From assembly GCA_028717785.1 (NCBI GenBank), contig JAQUND010000036.1, forward strand, positions 1-13,810: 13,810 nucleotides of DNA, read 5' to 3'. Shown here piece after piece: positions 5,260 to 13,810 of the stretch. The notes under the pieces were generated by a model. That model was not told where the DNA came from. It did no database searches and was given only the letters and a program-made list of their open reading frames with translations. A program made the position numbers and the translations under genes. Position 1 is the first letter of the stretch; every line of letters begins with the position of its first letter. Source of the DNA: Candidatus Nanoarchaeia archaeon (lineage in GTDB: Archaea > Nanoarchaeota > Nanoarchaeia > SCGC-AAA011-G17 > JAFCDX01).

Positions 5260-5353
5260 ACCTAGTAAGAAAGTTTTATGTATATATAAATCTTTTTATT
5301 ACCTAGTAAGAAAATATTGAAATTAATATAAATATTTCTTACCTAGTAAGAAA
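5260..5353. repeat. Three iterated 13-bp repeats (ACCTAGTAAGAAA) at the HEPN/NTase promoter
   Basis: Identical ACCTAGTAAGAAA copies lie at 5260-5272, 5301-5313 and 5341-5353, with periods of 41 and 40 bp (about four helical turns). Each is the right part of a dyad centred on CTA. The third copy is the best palindrome, TTTCTTAC-CTA-GTAAGAAA (5335-5353), the second keeps TTAC-CTA-GTAA, and the first only TAC-CTA-GTA. The first copy abuts the start codon and the second lies just upstream of the TATA box. This arrangement suits an operator bound cooperatively on one face of the DNA. Confidence 0.85.
5281..5290 (-). promoter_or_regulatory. TATA box of the HEPN/NTase operon
   Basis: TTTATATATA on the complement, centred about 27 nt before the ATG at 5259. 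It lies between the first and second 13-bp repeats, so a protein on the repeats would hinder TBP/TFB or polymerase binding. Confidence 0.55.
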
Positions 5354-5370
5354 AATATTAATTTATGTTT

Positions 5371-5389
5371 ATATAATTTTGAATTATAT
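5371..5389 (-). terminator. AT-only hairpin after the envelope operon
   Basis: ATATAATT-TTG-AATTATAT forms a perfect 8-bp stem with a 3-nt loop, 10 nt after the stop of the six-span membrane protein on the complement strand. Further T-rich sequence follows in the direction of transcription. It is a plausible 3' end for the operon; archaeal termination depends mainly on T tracts, so the stem may be incidental. Confidence 0.3.
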
Positions 5390-5398
5390 TTTCACAGT

Positions 5399-6085
5399 TT
5401 ATTTTAAAACTTTTTTAGCAAAATATATTTCTAATAAAGAAATTAATAATATAATTAATATTAAAACTATTAAAGGTAAAATAAAATTAAGTTGAGATAA
5501 TAAAGAAATTATTGTTAAAATACTAAATACAAAAAAGAAAAATACTAATAAAAGCAGTAATAAATATAATAAAATTAGTTTGTAATTAAACCATTCTTTT
5601 AATTTATCTAAATATAATAAAATTAAAGGGTACATTAACAATATTAAAGCTATAAAAAATACTAATGGAGTTATTGTAAAAATAAATCTTACTAATAGTA
5701 AAATTACTAAATAGAATGGTAAGGTTGTTAATACAAATTTTATTAAGTATTTTTTTATATATTTTTGATTAGATAATAAATAAAAAATTACTCCTTGGAA
5801 AATAATCCAAATAATAAATAAAGTTAACGGAATTACTAAATATTGAATTATTAAAAACTTCGTTGCTGTTTTTGTCATTAAATTTAAAGATGACTGTAAA
5901 TCTGGAAGATAAGAAGTAACATTATTGGATAAATTTGTTTGTAATTCTAATAATTTGGGATAAGTATCCCTTAAAAAAGTAATATAATTAACAACTTGTT
6001 CTTTTATTAAAACAAATAATATCATTAAAGTTATTGTAAAAAGTAAATTCAAAGAAAATATTTTTAATTTTAAAGATTTTATCAT
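5399..6085 (-). CDS. Polytopic (about six-span) membrane protein of unknown function
   Basis: Protein of 228 residues dominated by Leu, Ile and Phe. Hydrophobic segments lie at about 8-28, 76-104, 115-137, 138-160, 168-192 and 199-222. The largest soluble part (29-75, between the first two spans) is amphipathic and probably faces the same side as the large secreted neighbour. No family motif or charged residue pattern in the membrane is recognised. It starts 3 nt after the TAG stop of the giant M23-domain protein, so the two are co-transcribed and probably co-translated. The obvious inference is that it anchors or assembles the two large exported proteins of the operon. Confidence 0.75.
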   Translation of the reverse strand: MIKSLKLKIFSLNLLFTITLMILFVLIKEQVVNYITFLRDTYPKLLELQTNLSNNVTSYLPDLQSSLNLMTKTATKFLIIQYLVIPLTLFIIWIIFQGVIFYLLSNQKYIKKYLIKFVLTTLPFYLVILLLVRFIFTITPLVFFIALILLMYPLILLYLDKLKEWFNYKLILLYLLLLLLVFFFFVFSILTIISLLSQLNFILPLIVLILIILLISLLEIYFAKKVLK

Positions 6086-6088
6086 TTT

Positions 6089-9000
6089 CTAACACATATT
6101 ATTCTGTAAACTTTTAATTAATTCTGTTGGATCTACTAAACTTTGTGGTTTAGTTTTAGCGCAATTTTCTGAACTAAATTGCTTATTATAAGGATACCAT
6201 ACTAAATTATTTGTAATAGGTTGATTATATTCCTCTAAATGTAACATACCACAATTACTAGCCACACCTATTAATTGTCCAGCTATAACTTGATCTCCGA
6301 CTTTTACTTTTTCAGTACCCCTATTTATTTCCCCATAATTAATTGTATAAGTTCCATGATCAATTAAAATATAATTAACTATTCCATTATTACAAGAATC
6401 AAAATATGCTATTTTTTTAACAACCCCATTACTAATTGCTAAAACTTTACTTGGACTTTTTGTATAAATATCTACAGCTGCATGACATCTATCACCATAT
6501 TTTGCATCTCTTTGATTACCAAAATTAAAACTAATTCTACTAAAACTATCTTGAGCTATGGGAAAACAACTATTTCCTGTGATAGATGTTGCAATATTTA
6601 ATGTTGTTCCTATTGTTTTTTGAACACATTTATTATTACTCCATTGACATTTATCACAACCAGAACATAATGCTTGATTAGGTATTTTTCCACAATCAGT
6701 TGGACAAGTATAACAATCTCCCCAAATAGTTCCTTTTACATACCTACAATTTCCTAAACTTTTACAATTAGTTTCAGAACAAAAATAACCGCAAGTTTCA
6801 CAATTAGTTGTAATTATAGTTTTATTTGTAACTTGTATGGTAGTTGTTGGTGTTGTTACAGGCTTAGTTGTTGGTGTTGTTTTAACATCACAAGATAATG
6901 TATCTAAATTACAATATCCAGAATTACAATCATCATTTTTAGTACAAGCATAACCATTATCTAATTTTGATTGTATTTGCTTAACAACAGTTATTAAAGG
7001 AGTTGGAGTTGGTTTGGCAACAGTATTTGCTAACAAAACATAAATACTTGCTTTTTCAATTCTTGCTAAAGCTCTTGGAACAGGATCAATAGAATATTTT
7101 ATTATTGAATCATATGTAATTATTTTATTATCCCTATTAATACCATCACTAATTAATTTAATTGATTTATCACGTACACCTTCTGGCGTATTTGATTTAC
7201 CAATATCTTCTTTTGCTGCATTTAAATCATTTAAGTAACTTAAAGCTATATCTTTATTTAATAATAAAGCTCTGTCAATTGCTTCTGCACCCTGAAGTGC
7301 ATTTGAACTTATAATTATATTTTTTTGAATTTCTTCATTTAACATAACATTATTTACACTTGTAGTTCTTGTATCAATCCAACAAAGACCAAGATTATTT
7401 CCAGATTTATCTGATCCACAAGATCCAATTTGTCTCCAATAATCAGTTTCACCTTTGGAATCTCCTGGATTTTTAATAGAACAAGTTCTTACAACTCCTG
7501 TTGTTAGTGCACCATATTGACTGGGTAATATTACACCACCTAAACTTGGTGATGTAGTTGGAACATCTGATACACATTGATCTTGAGAATTAATATTTTG
7601 TTTAAGTGCTTCATCTTTAACTAAATAATCATTTAATGCGTTAACTGCATAAGCTGTTGTAACTTTTCCAAATCCGCAATTTTCTTTTCCATTTATTACA
7701 ACACAAATTTGTGTCATTCCTAATGGACCTATTCTTTCAACACTAACATCTTTGTAATCTCCGTATGTAACTGTATCCCATAATTGTCCTTCTTGTTTTG
7801 AAGTTACAGGTAAAATTCTTCCAAGATTATCTCTTAAATAAACTGCAAATCTAATTCCTTCTGCTGCACTTCCTGTTCTTGCTAATTCTGGAACATTTCC
7901 TGCATAAATATGGAAATAAACACTATAAATTGATTGTTCAGCTGATTGAGTTCCTGCTGCTGTACTAAATGTTTGTCCTGCTTTTACAGCCCAAGGAGAT
8001 TCATCAAATGTTGCCATAAACTGTGGTGGATTTTCTGGTTCTGCTAATTGATCAACCATATCTCCAACATCAGACATTTTTCCATAAATTGCTGCTTGAC
8101 AAATTTGAGTTCCAATTTCTTCTGTTGATCTTCCTTTGTAAGCTGCAAATGCACTTGAAGCATAATCACTTGTAAAATAATTTACTGAATTTGAAACTGC
8201 ATCAATGTTTTCATTAAAACTTTTTAAATATTCTCCACCACTTCCTTGTTGATTATTAAATAATCTTTCTGAAATAACATCTGTCAAACTTCCACGAGCT
8301 TGGAAAATATTAATTAATTCTCTCCATAATAATTCACAAATACCAACTGATCTAATTTGATCACATATTCCAATATTTTCATGATTTATTTTTGCTGCTT
8401 CCAAACAAGAAACAAATCCATCTAATAATGATTTTATACTTCTTAATCCAGCTAAAATTCCAGGTAAACAAACTGGTACTGGTGTTTCAGGGAAATTTGG
8501 CAAACCTAAAACTAATGATCCTATAATTCCAGTTGAAACAACACTTCCAGAAGCAATAGGCCATTTTCCACCTAAATTAAATCTTGATGCTGGACACATT
8601 ACAGGATCACAAACTGCAAATAATCTTTTACAATCTTCTGGATCCATAACGTCCTGACAGTGACCTTGTTGATTTAATTGTGAAATTTGATATCCTTTTT
8701 GACTACAATCATAATTAACTCCCCTAATTTTAATGCTATTTCCTTCTGCGCATGTCCCAGTTGATTTAACAATATTTGTACATAATCCACTTGTTTCTCT
8801 ATGATTATTAATTTGATCTGTTCCGTAAATTAATCTATCATCCCCCGAACAAAGCAATCCATCAGGACCAACATTCCAATATTCACAAGATTTTGGATCT
8901 CCTGTTGCATACCAATCTAAAATTTTTACAAAATTACCATTTCCAGTTGGAAGACAGTAAGGTTTTTTATTATTATCAAATTCTGCTTTTACAGTTGAAG

Positions 9001-11989
9001 CATAAGTTGTTCTTTCACCTACATCTGAAAATTCAATTGTACTTAATGCAGCATAATATTGTTTTCCATCTTGAGATTTAAAAATTTTATAATTATTATT
9101 ATTGGAATTTATTTCTATTTCTTGATTTAAAGTTTTACAATCAGGTAAATTTTGATTGGTTGTACACTGTGCTTTTAATTGTGGATTCAAATCTGCATTT
9201 GTAACCGGCAATGCGTTAGTAAATGTAGAAAATGTAGGTTTTGTTGTTTCTGATCCACCAGTTATTTGTATTAAATTAAAATTATTTGTCATACCTAAAA
9301 CTGAATTTGCTTGAACTACAACATTTTTTGGATCTAATACAATATTATTTTGTGCTTTTGCTTTAGTAATTACATCACCAATTTCTGCTTGTGAAGGTTT
9401 TCTGACATTATATTCTCTTGCAGCATTATAAGTTGCTCTAAAATTAGTTGCTACTACTTGTTTTCCTTCTTTAGTACTAAGATCTGCAGTATTAATTTTA
9501 CTTTGTTGAACTGCAATATCAAATGCATCTTTTTGACTAACTATATTTTCTTTTACTTGTGCACAATTTTCATCAATAGATGCTAAAAAATCTGCGGGTA
9601 AATTTTTATTTTTTAAATTTTGGTACTTTTGGCATTTATAATATTCATCCCACAATGAAGAATCAATTGGATCTTGTATATTTAACTCTTTTAATTTTGT
9701 TTGATATTGTGAATCTTTTAATGTTTCTGGATAAATATCTAAATTTGAATAACAAGTTTCTCCTTTGTTAGAACAATCTATTACTGCTTTTTGTTCTACT
9801 TCAGCAAGATCTAATGTATTTCCAATTTCTTGTGCTTTATCCGCCATACATTTATCATAAGTTAAATATTTTCCTGCTAAAACCGCATTTTCACAAATTT
9901 TATCATAATAAGGCATAATATCTGCTCTTGCTCTATTTCTATCTGCTCCAGCCAAAAATGAATTTTTAACTGTTAATAAAGCAAAAGTTGCAAAACAAAC
10001 ATATTTCCAAGGTCTAATTAAATTATCTAATTGTTCAATATATTTACTAAGAATTTCAATTTGTTTATTCGTATCATTAATCATTCTATCAATTTCTGCA
10101 TTAGTCCAAGGTCTAATAGATCTTTTTTCTATTGGAATATGAATTTTAAAAGAAGATTGAGAATATGAATCTCCTGTTCCAGGTAAAATTGTAATATATG
10201 CTCTTTTTTTAGAAGCTATATTCAATAATTTAAATTTAGTTCCATCAATTTCTTTTTCTTCTCCAAGAACTAAAGTATTGGATTGAATTGAATTATTATC
10301 TTCATATTTTTGAATTACTAAACTATTTGATTGAATTGAATTTATTTTCCAAACATAATTTCTTAAAACTCCATTTTTATCTTTTAGTTGAGGTAATGTT
10401 AAAATTGGATCATTAACTAAATAATTTATTGGTTCTCCATTAATATTAGTATATTTTTCATTAATTAATATTTGAGCACTTGATTGTTCTAATTTATCTG
10501 GTTCTATAACATCAACTAAACTAACTGTTTTACTCTCATCAGCTAAATATTCATTATTTGTAATTGCGCCTTTTAATAATTCATTTTGTAAATTTGTTAA
10601 TTGATTTTCTACTTTTGCTGCATTTGAAACTTTAGTTAAATAATATAGTGCAAGTAATTTAGAAATTTCTCCTGAATCTTGATCATTAACTAAATAAGCG
10701 GATAAAGAATTATAAGCATCTCCCATTTTCAAATAAGCTTCATCTGCAACTGCAACATTATCATTAACGCTTTGCTCATATTCTGAAATTGCTGTACATA
10801 ATAATTTTCTTGCTCCTTCTTTATCAGAATTGTAATTAATTTTAATATCATCTATTTGTTTAGTAGCATCTTCAGAACTTATTATTGAATCTACTGGACA
10901 AACTTTTAATTTATTATCATTTAAATTTTCATCTGTTATTTGCTGTATGCCTGTTTTAGGTTTTTGTGTTAGAATTAAAGTTCTTCTATCACCAACGTAA
11001 TTTTTAATAACAACTGTTCCTAAAAGTGTTCCATCTGAATTTTTAGTTGAACCTACACTTTCAACAATCCATTCAGATCCTGGACCAAGTTTCATTCCAC
11101 CTACTAAAGTATAATAAAAAATTCCATCATTGGAAATAACTTTTATTTTTGCTTCTGTTTGTGGATCGCTAATTTTATTTAATTGAATCCTAACTTGATC
11201 ATGAAATAAAGGAGTTGAACCGGGCAAAGTAAATGTTTTTATTTGACCCGTACTTAAGGTAATAATCCCTGCTTCTTGAAAATTTTGTGTTGAAGTTGTT
11301 CCTTGAGTAAGACCAAATAATGCACTAATAGGAGAAAAACTTGAATCTAAAACTTCAATTCTTGCTTCATTATTATTTATACTTACTAATCTTAAATATC
11401 CTTTTTTATTCCAAAATGAATTTTCCAATGGATTTTTTTTCCAATCTTCTTCTTTTCCATATTCTTTTAATACCATATCTAAAGTTGAAACATCACCATA
11501 ACCACGATTAAAATCAAAATAAATTTTCATAGTCATATTTAATGTAATATTATTTGGAACTTTTGATTCATCTGGAATTTGTTTTAAATTAACAATTAAA
11601 TAACCTGGCTGAGCTAAAGTTGGTCTTCCATTTGTTGGAGGAATATACAAGGGACTTCCCTTAAGATATTGTCCTGAAGTATCTGAAGAAGGATAAACTG
11701 TAATGCTTTTAATATTTGGAGAAGAAATAAATGGTTCTGTTTCTACATTCATACCAAGTAAACTTCCAATTGTACTTAAATTAAGATAAACATAAACAGG
11801 AATATCTGTGGATTCTATTTGAGAACTTTTAATAACTGTTGGCTCATAACCTGCTACATTAACTGTTATTGATTCACCTAAATTTTCTACTTGAGCATAA
11901 ACTGAGATAGGTGTAACTACTATTAATAGCATTAATGAAATTGCTATTAACTTATTAATTTGGTTCTTTGAAATTTTTATTTTTCGCAT
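6089..11989 (-). CDS. Giant secreted multidomain protein with C-terminal degenerate M23 (LytM-type) domain
   Basis: Protein of 1966 residues. The signal peptide spans residues 13-32 with cleavage site V-Y-A32/Q33. Approximate order: beta-rich domain (33-355); helical, TPR-like stretch (360-470); second beta region (480-605); long helical region (610-900) with a hydrophobic stretch near 660-680; Cys-rich part (1000-1135); hydrophobic/Gly-rich segment (1142-1180); helical part to about 1300; beta sandwich (1320-1456); helices (1530-1650); Cys-rich modules with a Thr-rich linker (1676-1800); M23 domain (about 1810-1960). In M23, H1836-x3-D1840 is present, but YGHL is YGE1887 and the H-x-H pair is M1915-L-H1917. 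Zinc ligands are thus kept and catalytic histidines lost. It overlaps the upstream gene by 35 nt. The molecular role is unknown; an extracellular structural or cell-contact role is inferred. Confidence 0.85.
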   Translation of the reverse strand: MRKIKISKNQINKLIAISLMLLIVVTPISVYAQVENLGESITVNVAGYEPTVIKSSQIESTDIPVYVYLNLSTIGSLLGMNVETEPFISSPNIKSITVYPSSDTSGQYLKGSPLYIPPTNGRPTLAQPGYLIVNLKQIPDESKVPNNITLNMTMKIYFDFNRGYGDVSTLDMVLKEYGKEEDWKKNPLENSFWNKKGYLRLVSINNNEARIEVLDSSFSPISALFGLTQGTTSTQNFQEAGIITLSTGQIKTFTLPGSTPLFHDQVRIQLNKISDPQTEAKIKVISNDGIFYYTLVGGMKLGPGSEWIVESVGSTKNSDGTLLGTVVIKNYVGDRRTLILTQKPKTGIQQITDENLNDNKLKVCPVDSIISSEDATKQIDDIKINYNSDKEGARKLLCTAISEYEQSVNDNVAVADEAYLKMGDAYNSLSAYLVNDQDSGEISKLLALYYLTKVSNAAKVENQLTNLQNELLKGAITNNEYLADESKTVSLVDVIEPDKLEQSSAQILINEKYTNINGEPINYLVNDPILTLPQLKDKNGVLRNYVWKINSIQSNSLVIQKYEDNNSIQSNTLVLGEEKEIDGTKFKLLNIASKKRAYITILPGTGDSYSQSSFKIHIPIEKRSIRPWTNAEIDRMINDTNKQIEILSKYIEQLDNLIRPWKYVCFATFALLTVKNSFLAGADRNRARADIMPYYDKICENAVLAGKYLTYDKCMADKAQEIGNTLDLAEVEQKAVIDCSNKGETCYSNLDIYPETLKDSQYQTKLKELNIQDPIDSSLWDEYYKCQKYQNLKNKNLPADFLASIDENCAQVKENIVSQKDAFDIAVQQSKINTADLSTKEGKQVVATNFRATYNAAREYNVRKPSQAEIGDVITKAKAQNNIVLDPKNVVVQANSVLGMTNNFNLIQITGGSETTKPTFSTFTNALPVTNADLNPQLKAQCTTNQNLPDCKTLNQEIEINSNNNNYKIFKSQDGKQYYAALSTIEFSDVGERTTYASTVKAEFDNNKKPYCLPTGNGNFVKILDWYATGDPKSCEYWNVGPDGLLCSGDDRLIYGTDQINNHRETSGLCTNIVKSTGTCAEGNSIKIRGVNYDCSQKGYQISQLNQQGHCQDVMDPEDCKRLFAVCDPVMCPASRFNLGGKWPIASGSVVSTGIIGSLVLGLPNFPETPVPVCLPGILAGLRSIKSLLDGFVSCLEAAKINHENIGICDQIRSVGICELLWRELINIFQARGSLTDVISERLFNNQQGSGGEYLKSFNENIDAVSNSVNYFTSDYASSAFAAYKGRSTEEIGTQICQAAIYGKMSDVGDMVDQLAEPENPPQFMATFDESPWAVKAGQTFSTAAGTQSAEQSIYSVYFHIYAGNVPELARTGSAAEGIRFAVYLRDNLGRILPVTSKQEGQLWDTVTYGDYKDVSVERIGPLGMTQICVVINGKENCGFGKVTTAYAVNALNDYLVKDEALKQNINSQDQCVSDVPTTSPSLGGVILPSQYGALTTGVVRTCSIKNPGDSKGETDYWRQIGSCGSDKSGNNLGLCWIDTRTTSVNNVMLNEEIQKNIIISSNALQGAEAIDRALLLNKDIALSYLNDLNAAKEDIGKSNTPEGVRDKSIKLISDGINRDNKIITYDSIIKYSIDPVPRALARIEKASIYVLLANTVAKPTPTPLITVVKQIQSKLDNGYACTKNDDCNSGYCNLDTLSCDVKTTPTTKPVTTPTTTIQVTNKTIITTNCETCGYFCSETNCKSLGNCRYVKGTIWGDCYTCPTDCGKIPNQALCSGCDKCQWSNNKCVQKTIGTTLNIATSITGNSCFPIAQDSFSRISFNFGNQRDAKYGDRCHAAVDIYTKSPSKVLAISNGVVKKIAYFDSCNNGIVNYILIDHGTYTINYGEINRGTEKVKVGDQVIAGQLIGVASNCGMLHLEEYNQPITNNLVWYPYNKQFSSENCAKTKPQSLVDPTELIKSLQNNMC

Positions 11990-13810
11990 TTTTTTGTATT
12001 TCTGAATAAATTAAATTAAGAGATTCGAAATTAGAAGGTATTTGATCTACCATTGTATAAAATGTTATAGAATCTTTATTATTTAAATCATCTCTTGTTA
12101 AAGTCCATTGGAAATCTGCTCCACCTTTTATTACTTCATTAACAACTAAATCTTCTGTCTTTGTTGAAAAACATTTTCTATCTTTAAATATAATTCCAAA
12201 TATATTGCTTTGTGGAGTATCAACACATTTTTCAAAAGTTTGTCCTTTAATTGTTATTGGCCACGTACTATTTGCGATAATATAAGATTTAACTTCATAA
12301 TTTCCTGGAATTAAATCAATTTGTGTTATTCCTGGATAAACAAATGATGTTGAAAAATCATTATCTAAATTTTTTAAATTAAATATTATTGTTTCTGAAT
12401 CGTAAGGTTCACGTATATTACCTGTATCTTTTTCAATTAAATTAACATTATAATTAATTCTTTTTATTGGTTCTAAAATTAATGAAACGGTTTGTGCTTC
12501 ATTAGTTGAAAGCATTTGATCTGCTTTATAATAACCCTCTTTTTCTCCTGTTATTAAACCATTTAAACATTGGGGGAATTGAGTTGTAATACTTGTTTCT
12601 CCATATTCAGAATTACCCGTTACACCCATTGAACATTTTGTTGTAAAACATTTGAAATTAATATCTACATTATCTAAATTCTGAACCATTCCATTATTAT
12701 CAAGAGTATAAGTATTAACTGTAATATTTGTTATTGGATATTTACAAACAGGGAATTTAAAATCTGGTTGATCGTATGTCCCTAAAACATTTTTTTTAGG
12801 TTGATTATTTTCTATTATTACTAAATCTGCAAATTGAAATGCAAATCCAGTATTATCCAAAGCAGTTGAATCAACTAAACTAATTAAAATTGGATATTGA
12901 ACATCATAAACAAAATGCCAGTTATTAATACATAAAATTGAAGTTATTATACCTGAAACTTGATCTGAAAAGTGCTGTGACAATTGATCACTTTTTAATA
13001 AATCTCCACTTGAAGGATATACATCCATATACATTGGCCATTTATTTGAATATAAAAATTGAGTATTAATATTTGTAGTACTTTGTTTTGAATCTAAATT
13101 AAAATAATCATTATTTGGGTCTTTGTAATTTCCGGTTAAACGAATTGCATTGATATTTGATGAAATAATATCTTTCATTGATTGTAACACATCTTGTTTT
13201 GTCCAGAATTTTTTTGCACAAGAAAATTCTGTTCCAGATAAAGGAATTTCTGAATAAGCAACCATTGCATCAAATGTTTTTTCTTCAAAGAAATTAGTTT
13301 TATCTTCTGTATCTTGTATTCCTCTTGCAATTTTATACAATCTTCCATATGGAATTTTAACATTTGAAACAACAGGATATTGAGATAAATCAAAATTTAA
13401 TCCTGATACACTTATTTTTATTGGTATACTAACTGAAGATATAACTGCTTCATCTTGTATTTCAACTTGTGGACTAACAATATAAGAAATATCAAATTCG
13501 TAACCTTGTTGTGTAAACTCATCTAAAATAGAATTACAAGATTTAATATTAGTTGCTATATAATCTGCAATTTGACTTTGTGTGTCTATTAATTCAGGAA
13601 TTTGTTTTTGTTGCTGTCCATTTATTTGATAAAACCAAAATGGAACTTTATTTCCATTAAATGTTTCTAGGGTATTAGAAAAAGGAATGCTTGGATTAAT
13701 AGGAACATTATTTATTGGAACTTGAACATAACCTGATTGTGAACCTGCTAATTTTAGTGCATCAATTGTAATTGATTCAAGGCAAGTATCAAATTTTTGT
13801 TTTATAGGCT
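11955..13810 (-). CDS. Large beta-rich exported protein, 5' end outside the window, first visible gene of the envelope operon
   Basis: 617 codons are visible. The frame stays open to the window edge, so the N terminus, where I would expect a membrane anchor, is missing. The TTG at 13338-13340 is not the start. The first visible residues, including FDTCLESITIDALKLAGSQSG, remind me of a recurrent N-terminal motif of envelope proteins in DPANN genomes (CLE...G.QGGY); this is from memory. Two or more beta domains follow. CLNGLITGEKEGYYKADQML plus TVSLILEPI resembles a carboxypeptidase-regulatory-like or PEGA-like fold. At least seven cysteines suggest disulfides outside the cell. It ends KNFKEPN and overlaps the giant gene by 35 nt, implying translational coupling. 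Confidence 0.7.
   Translation of the reverse strand, partial: PIKQKFDTCLESITIDALKLAGSQSGYVQVPINNVPINPSIPFSNTLETFNGNKVPFWFYQINGQQQKQIPELIDTQSQIADYIATNIKSCNSILDEFTQQGYEFDISYIVSPQVEIQDEAVISSVSIPIKISVSGLNFDLSQYPVVSNVKIPYGRLYKIARGIQDTEDKTNFFEEKTFDAMVAYSEIPLSGTEFSCAKKFWTKQDVLQSMKDIISSNINAIRLTGNYKDPNNDYFNLDSKQSTTNINTQFLYSNKWPMYMDVYPSSGDLLKSDQLSQHFSDQVSGIITSILCINNWHFVYDVQYPILISLVDSTALDNTGFAFQFADLVIIENNQPKKNVLGTYDQPDFKFPVCKYPITNITVNTYTLDNNGMVQNLDNVDINFKCFTTKCSMGVTGNSEYGETSITTQFPQCLNGLITGEKEGYYKADQMLSTNEAQTVSLILEPIKRINYNVNLIEKDTGNIREPYDSETIIFNLKNLDNDFSTSFVYPGITQIDLIPGNYEVKSYIIANSTWPITIKGQTFEKCVDTPQSNIFGIIFKDRKCFSTKTEDLVVNEVIKGGADFQWTLTRDDLNNKDSITFYTMVDQIPSNFESLNLIYSEIQKNAKNKNFKEPN

Noticed and set aside
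5260..5353. Three regularly spaced repeats as a small CRISPR array
   Set aside because: The repeats are only 13 bp, the intervals include a TATA box and start codon, and no cas genes are nearby; a promoter operator explains them better.
10270..10345. Duplicated NSIQSN-S/T-LV segment in the giant protein as a domain repeat
   Set aside because: Only a 9-residue near-copy within one beta region; too short to call a repeat domain.
13175..13393. Second open frame on the complement next to the start of the large partial gene, suggesting a frameshift
   Set aside because: The main frame (ending at 11955) is open without a stop from 13340 to the window edge, with sensible protein sequence, so no frameshift is needed; the other frame is a shadow.
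1..13810. Insertion sequence, integrase or attachment-site signals
   Set aside because: No transposase or integrase is encoded, and no direct repeat flanks the tRNA or the envelope operon within the window.

Overview
The window is AT-rich (roughly a quarter to 30% G+C by eye) and clearly archaeal. It carries TFB, ribosomal proteins S8e and L37e, an archaeal LSm protein, and a tRNA interrupted by a bulge-helix-bulge intron with no encoded CCA. Promoters show archaeal TATA boxes about 25-27 nt before start codons. Extreme AT content, small secreted Cys-rich proteins and very large low-similarity surface proteins suggest a DPANN archaeon (Woesearchaeota/Pacearchaeota/Nanoarchaeota type). That placement is an inference from style, not from a phylogenetic marker comparison.

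Layout. 1-224 (-): N-terminal part of transcription factor B. 389-952 (-): small lipoprotein whose core resembles a stand-alone subtilase propeptide. 1048-1578 (+): membrane-anchored bacterial-PH-like (bPH2) protein. 1734-1985 (-): tiny single-span membrane protein under a promoter flanked by an 11-bp inverted repeat. 2181-3721 (-): rps8e followed 8 nt later by a SWIM zinc-finger protein of unknown function. 3820-4222 (+): LSm protein and, 1 nt later, ribosomal protein L37e, transcribed divergently from rps8e. 4275-4373 (+): tRNA-Leu(UAG) with a 15-nt intron. 4395-5259 (-): overlapping HEPN-like / minimal nucleotidyltransferase pair, a toxin-antitoxin-like module, preceded by three 13-bp repeats around its TATA box. 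5399-13810 (-): an operon of three envelope proteins filling more than 60% of the window. In transcription order these are a large beta-rich exported protein (5' end outside the window), a 1966-residue secreted multidomain protein ending in a degenerate M23 (LytM-type) domain, and a six-span membrane protein.

How it fits together. The left part is housekeeping information processing, interleaved with small envelope proteins. The right part looks like a dedicated cell-surface assembly: tight overlaps (35 nt, then a 3-nt gap) imply co-translation of two large extracytoplasmic proteins and one integral membrane partner. The HEPN/nucleotidyltransferase module sits just downstream of that operon with its own repeat-decorated promoter. 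The observations most worth following are the degenerate M23 domain and its operon, the repeat-controlled HEPN/NT promoter, the minimal tRNA intron, and the free-standing propeptide-like lipoprotein. No gene-free stretch exceeds 300 bases; the longest, 1986-2180, holds a promoter and an inverted repeat. I see no mobile element or CRISPR array.
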